DNA of 33,740 nucleotides from a virus. Shown piece after piece: positions 30,794-33,740 of this stretch. The notes beneath the pieces were generated by a model, which did not search any database, was not told where the DNA came from, and worked only from the letters and a program-made list of their open reading frames with translations. The translations under genes and the position numbers were made by a program. Position 1 is the stretch's first letter. Each line of letters starts with the position of its first letter. The DNA lies in the IMG/VR virus record IMGVR_UViG_3300022752_000225, positions 1 through 33,740 of that record. The stretch is one strand, 5' to 3'.

Positions 30794-31399
30794 ATGCGTA
30801 TTAAAAACTGGAATCGTTTCCAGCATTTCCGTGATCGGAAACCGCCTTGGGTAAAGCTTTACCGCGATTTGTTGGATGATCGTGATTGGCACAACCTTGA
30901 ACCAAAAGCAGCAAAAATGCTTGTTATGCTCTGGCTTCTTGCCAGCGAGAATGATGGCCATCTTCCGAGCGATGAAGACATTGCTTTTAGGCTGAGATTG
31001 TCAATTCAGCAGGTGAAACATGACATTTCAAAGCTGTCCCACTGGCTGGAGCAAAGTGATATCAAGCCGATATCAGGTGGATATCAAGATGATCCTCTAG
31101 AGACAGAGGGAGAGACAGAGACAGAGGGAGAGGGAGAGAAGCCCCCCGCTAAAAAAATCGCTACGCGCTTGCCCTCTGATTGGGAGCCAAGCGAAGAGCT
31201 AATCGCTTTTGCTCGTAAAGAAAGGCCAGACCTCAATTTGCGCACAACAATCATGTCGTTCATGAATTACTGGCACGCTAAAGCTGGCCAAGACGCAACG
31301 AAGCTTGACTGGGACAAAACCTTCAAAAACTGGGTGCTTAAGGAAAAGCAAGGTCCAGCCAAGCCTGCTGCAATCAATCCCTATGCAGGTGCGCTATGA
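30794..31399 (+). CDS. Replication initiator or helicase loader (DnaT-like C-terminal domain)
   Basis: The 201-residue product starts MRIKNWNRFQHFRDRKPP and has an N-terminal winged-helix-like domain (about 15-90; KLYRDLLDDRDW, then LPSDEDIAFRLRLS and QQVKHDISKL). A Glu/Thr/Gly-rich linker (about 103-115) follows. The C-terminal half (LPSDWEPSEELIAFARKE, then FMNYWHAKAG, DKTFKNWVL) resembles the DnaT-type DNA-binding domain that helps load a replicative helicase. This two-domain layout is like lambda O or other phage initiators. It directly precedes the helicase gene, with one small gene between. Confidence 0.75.
   Translation: MRIKNWNRFQHFRDRKPPWVKLYRDLLDDRDWHNLEPKAAKMLVMLWLLASENDGHLPSDEDIAFRLRLSIQQVKHDISKLSHWLEQSDIKPISGGYQDDPLETEGETETEGEGEKPPAKKIATRLPSDWEPSEELIAFARKERPDLNLRTTIMSFMNYWHAKAGQDATKLDWDKTFKNWVLKEKQGPAKPAAINPYAGAL
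31099..31141 (+). repeat. Polypurine repeats inside the initiator gene
   Basis: The linker of the initiator is encoded by a 43-bp all-purine run except for C in repeated AGAGACAGAGGG units, three direct or near-direct copies. Phage initiator genes often carry the origin in such an interdomain position, so this is an origin candidate. Confidence 0.5.
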
Positions 31400-31692
31400 G
31401 GGGTCATGACTTTGTGATTGCTTGCAAGCTAGCTTCTTCCTCGCCCCGCGCCGTTTTTGTGGAGTTTGATGGCGAGCCTGATCCAACCCTGCCGATTCCT
31501 GTTGTCGTGGCCGCGCCGTTTGAGCGCGACTACCGCTGGGCGAAGGATTTGGTTGTCCACGTTGTAGGAATCGATTCTGAGGCCGTTTTTGAGGCCGTAG
31601 AGGCGTTAAAACTGTTTAAGGCTAGGAGGATATTCGCCCACTACCGCGAAACGCTTCCAGGGCTTGTATGGGACTCTGAGAGGGATGTATGA
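31396..31692 (+). CDS. Hypothetical protein of the replication operon (98 aa)
   Basis: Overlaps of 4 bp on both sides (ATGA) show that it is translated with the initiator and helicase. The product starts MRGHDFVIACKLASSSPRAV and shows alternating strands (FVEFDGEPD, PIPVVVAAPFE, VVHVVGIDS) then a helix and HYRETLPGLVWD. It may be an alpha/beta protein of about 100 residues. No motif was recognised. Confidence 0.6.
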   Translation: MRGHDFVIACKLASSSPRAVFVEFDGEPDPTLPIPVVVAAPFERDYRWAKDLVVHVVGIDSEAVFEAVEALKLFKARRIFAHYRETLPGLVWDSERDV

Positions 31693-32597
31693 ATACGATA
31701 CCTGACAACATTGATTTTCAGACTTGGTACGACTTGATGGAGCCGGCGGTCAAGATAAGGCCAGCTCGGGACATTGTCCGCGAGGCTATTGCGCTACTGC
31801 AAGCTGATCTGCCGGCGCCTGTGGTTATGCCCTGGCAAAAGCTTAAGGACATGTTTTCATTCCGAGCCGGTGAAGTCACGGTTTACGCTGGCCAGAACGG
31901 CAGCGGCAAGTCAATGATTACGACAATGATCGCGCTGCAGCTTATGGCTCAAAAGCGCAACGTCCTGATTGCAAGCTTTGAGATGAAGCCAACGACCACC
32001 TTGCAGCGCATGGTCAGGCAGTTTGCAAACACGCAGTTTCCGACGATTGAGGATTATCAGCGCTTTTCAAGCTGGGCGGGAAATTACCTGTGGTTTTATG
32101 ACCGTCAAGGAGAAGCTAGCAGGGAGCAGGTGATTGGCGTAGGCAACTATGCCGCGAAGGAACTCAAGATGCAGGACTTCTTCATCGACTCATTGATGAA
32201 ATGCGTCCGCGGTGAAGATGACTACAACGCACAGAAAGACTTCGTATCAGATTGCACGAACCTGGCCCGCGATACCAACTTGCACGTTCACCTAGTCCAC
32301 CACATCAGGAAGGGGCAGACGGATGAGTCTTTGCCGCAGAAGGTGGACATGAAGGGCAGCGGGTCCATTGCCGACCAGGTGGATAACGTGTTCATGGTCT
32401 GGCGCAACAAGAAAAAAGAAAGGTTGATTGAGGCTGGCCAACTTGTTGAGCCAGATGAACCTGATGCGATGCTTTTATGCGAGAAGCAAAGAAACGGAGA
32501 AAACGAGCCGCGGTTAAGACTTTGGTATGACCGCAAGTCCCAACAATTTACGGAGAAGCCCGGTGCAAACCCCTACCGATTCGATTCCGATTTTTGA
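31689..32597 (+). CDS. DnaB-type replicative helicase domain protein
   Basis: The 302-residue product has the RecA-like helicase core: Walker A GQNGSGKS at 68-75, Walker B-like FFIDS at 164-168, a sensor segment VHLVHHIRK at 200-208 and GSGSIADQVD near 223-232, then a second strand pair ending in LRLWYDRKSQQF. It lacks the primase part and the DnaB N-terminal domain, so it is a minimal SF4 helicase as in other small phages. It likely unwinds the phage replication fork and is loaded by the DnaT-like protein. It ends inside the RusA gene start. Confidence 0.88.
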   Translation: MNTIPDNIDFQTWYDLMEPAVKIRPARDIVREAIALLQADLPAPVVMPWQKLKDMFSFRAGEVTVYAGQNGSGKSMITTMIALQLMAQKRNVLIASFEMKPTTTLQRMVRQFANTQFPTIEDYQRFSSWAGNYLWFYDRQGEASREQVIGVGNYAAKELKMQDFFIDSLMKCVRGEDDYNAQKDFVSDCTNLARDTNLHVHLVHHIRKGQTDESLPQKVDMKGSGSIADQVDNVFMVWRNKKKERLIEAGQLVEPDEPDAMLLCEKQRNGENEPRLRLWYDRKSQQFTEKPGANPYRFDSDF

Positions 32598-32958
32598 GGT
32601 CACGTTACCGTGGCCACCAACCATAAACACTTATTGGCGGCACAAAGTTACTGGCAGGCTGGCAACCGTGTACGTCACGCCTGAGGGCAAGGCTTACCGC
32701 AAAGCAGTCAATGACCTGGTGCTTGAGGCCGCAATGGTGCAGCGCTATCTCAAGCAGGCTGGCCCTGTCCGAGTAGTGATTGAGGCTTTCCCGCCGGACC
32801 GCAGGAAAAGAGACTTGGACAACATCCTGAAGTCGTTGCTCGATGCGCTAACGCACGCAGGGGTGTGGGAGGATGACAGTCAGATTGAAGATTTGAGGAT
32901 TTACAAAGCAACTATTGCCGGCATGGTGAAAGTGAGGATTCATGAGCAAGCAGCATGA
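32563..32958 (+). CDS. rusA: RusA-type Holliday junction resolvase
   Basis: I chose the GTG at 32563, which has GGAG 7 nt upstream, and not an ATG at 32527. The 131-residue product opens FEVTLPWPPTINTYWRH and holds RKRDLDNILKSLLDAL with D84 and D86 and the acid pair D104-D105 in VWEDDSQIEDL, matching the catalytic Asp set of RusA. The enzyme cuts four-way junctions from replication and recombination. It overlaps the helicase gene by 35 bp and the next gene by 17 bp. Confidence 0.9.
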   Translation: MQTPTDSIPIFEVTLPWPPTINTYWRHKVTGRLATVYVTPEGKAYRKAVNDLVLEAAMVQRYLKQAGPVRVVIEAFPPDRRKRDLDNILKSLLDALTHAGVWEDDSQIEDLRIYKATIAGMVKVRIHEQAA

Positions 32959-33274
32959 CCCAAATGACGCCGTTGACTACATCATCAAGCACGCCGCGCA
33001 GTTTGCGGATGCCAAAGCTCAGCGCGTTTACCTTGAAGAGTTCAGGAAAAGCAAAAAGGCAATGCTGATGCGAGATAGTCTGGAGACGGCGCTCGGAGCA
33101 CAGGAACGCGAGGCTTATGCTCACCCGGAATATCTTGAGCTGCTTGTGGGCATCAAGGAGGCGGTGCGAATCGAGGAGAAGTTGAGATGGGACTTGATCG
33201 CAGCGCAGGCAAGGATTGAGATCTACCGGACGCAGCAGGCTAATCTCAGGGCTGAAGGCAAGGCAACAATATGA
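32942..33274 (+). CDS. Conserved phage protein of the replication block (110 aa)
   Basis: The product carries AVDYIIKHAAQFADAKAQRV, YLEEFRKSKKAMLM, REAYAHPEYLELLVGIKEAV and EEKLRWDLIAAQARIEIYR. I recognise this helical family from many phage genomes, next to RusA and Ref-type nuclease genes. Its function is not established; it may be a small partner of recombination or packaging enzymes. It overlaps both neighbours. Confidence 0.75.
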   Translation: MSKQHDPNDAVDYIIKHAAQFADAKAQRVYLEEFRKSKKAMLMRDSLETALGAQEREAYAHPEYLELLVGIKEAVRIEEKLRWDLIAAQARIEIYRTQQANLRAEGKATI

Positions 33275-33597
33275 CCAAGGACGAGAAGCAGCATCTCAAC
33301 AAAGTTGCGGCTATTGGTTGCGTGCTTTGCCATCTACAGGGCACGCCTGGCAGCTTGGCCGAAATCCACCATCCGCGCAAGGGAACCGGCATGGGACAAC
33401 GGGCGAGCCACTATGACGCAATCCCACTTTGTCCGGAGCACCATCGCGGTAGCACGGGCATCCACGGCATGGGTGTCAAAGCATTCACGGCGCATTACGA
33501 CATTGACGAGGCAGGTCTGCTGCACATCACACGCCGTTTGGTAGCGCATAAAGACCACTTGTCGGTTGGATGGCGAAAGTCTACACAAGTGGACTAA
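33271..33597 (+). CDS. ref: Ref-type RecA-dependent nuclease
   Basis: The 108-residue product has GCVLC (C17, C20), AEIHHPR (H33, H34), the GTGMGQRASHYDAIPLCPEH block (C54, H57, H58), and GIHGMGVKAF with H65. This is the C-terminal zinc and HNH-like nuclease domain of phage P1 Ref and relatives, which nick or cut at RecA-bound loops. The N-terminal basic region of P1 Ref is short here. It probably takes part in recombination with the host RecA. The start overlaps the previous stop. Confidence 0.85.
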   Translation: MTKDEKQHLNKVAAIGCVLCHLQGTPGSLAEIHHPRKGTGMGQRASHYDAIPLCPEHHRGSTGIHGMGVKAFTAHYDIDEAGLLHITRRLVAHKDHLSVGWRKSTQVD

Positions 33598-33648
33598 AAG
33601 CGTGTAGGATTTTTCCTGTAGTACTTAACAACGTAAGGAGTAAACGAA

Positions 33649-33740
33649 ATGGCTGTAATCATTCACGACGAGAGGGCTTACTACGCAGGCGCACGTCGCA
33701 ACATCATTGCGAATGCGAAAAAAACTTTTGCCAAGACGCA
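33649..33740 (+). CDS. Start of a gene cut by the right end
   Basis: The ATG at 33649 follows AAGGAG. Thirty codons are visible, beginning MAVIIHDERAYYAGARRN, and the frame is open at the edge. The product cannot be assigned from this fragment. Its own ribosome site and a 51-bp gap before it suggest a new translation unit after the Ref-type nuclease. Confidence 0.5.
   Translation, partial: MAVIIHDERAYYAGARRNIIANAKKTFAKT

Noticed and set aside
33598-33648. A promoter before the last gene
   Set aside because: No -35/-10 pair with acceptable spacing was found; only a ribosome site and a short AGGA/TCCT hairpin are visible.
1-33740. tRNA or integrase genes
   Set aside because: I saw no cloverleaf sequence with a CCA-type end and no tyrosine or serine recombinase motif, although a computational tRNA search was not possible here.

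Overview
This window looks like most of the genome of a tailed bacteriophage with a short (podovirus-type) tail, seen as one contig fragment. The virion genes belong to families I know from uncultured aquatic phages: an SU10-type adaptor protein, a nozzle-like protein, fibres with G-x-S collagen-like repeats, and small basic phage proteins. Gene style and relatives suggest a Gram-negative, probably betaproteobacterial, freshwater host; that is an inference. Terminase, portal and major capsid genes are not present, so they should lie outside the window. The first gene (from base 3) and the last gene (to base 33740) are both cut by the window ends.

Layout. (1) 1-22560, plus strand: late genes, mostly coupled by 1-17 bp overlaps. 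They run from an adaptor-like protein and a collagen-like fibre to a three-gene glycosyltransferase/methyltransferase cassette, a glycine-rich fibre, a 2OG-Fe(II) oxygenase, a lysis block (holin-like, membrane protein, T4-type lysozyme), small basic proteins, a second adaptor, a fibre-like protein, the nozzle-like protein and four large virion or ejection proteins. (2) 22526-23080, minus strand: three heavily overlapping small genes, two with zinc-binding cysteines. (3) 23158-24289, plus strand: a calcineurin-type phosphoesterase and an acidic small protein, closed by an intrinsic terminator. (4) 24306-30163, minus strand: early-type genes in two promoter-led groups. One encodes an SSB-like protein, a RAMP-like protein and a Cas4/RecB-like nuclease; the other is a string of twelve small genes of unknown role. 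(5) 30181-30276: a divergent control region with two face-to-face promoters and inverted repeats. (6) 30276-33740, plus strand: Cro-like repressor, DnaT-like helicase loader or initiator, DnaB-like helicase, RusA resolvase and Ref-type nuclease.

The most unusual segment is 27746-28440, about 695 bp without a gene, between the RAMP-like gene and the Cas4-like nuclease gene. It holds five copies of a 28-nt hairpin. Their stems show compensatory base changes, and every inner-stem mismatch on the plus strand becomes a G-U pair on the minus strand. Three copies carry an adjacent GNRA-loop hairpin. Between them run strictly phased pentanucleotides, NNNCC on the plus strand and GGNNN on the minus strand; 72 of the 82 pentamers I counted end in CC. 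I know of no described element with this structure. A second candidate system is the fibre-linked cassette at 817-7790, where a Ser-rich collagen-like fibre is translationally coupled to glycosyltransferases and lies near a 2OG oxygenase.

All functional names come from reading motifs in the sequence; no database search was run.
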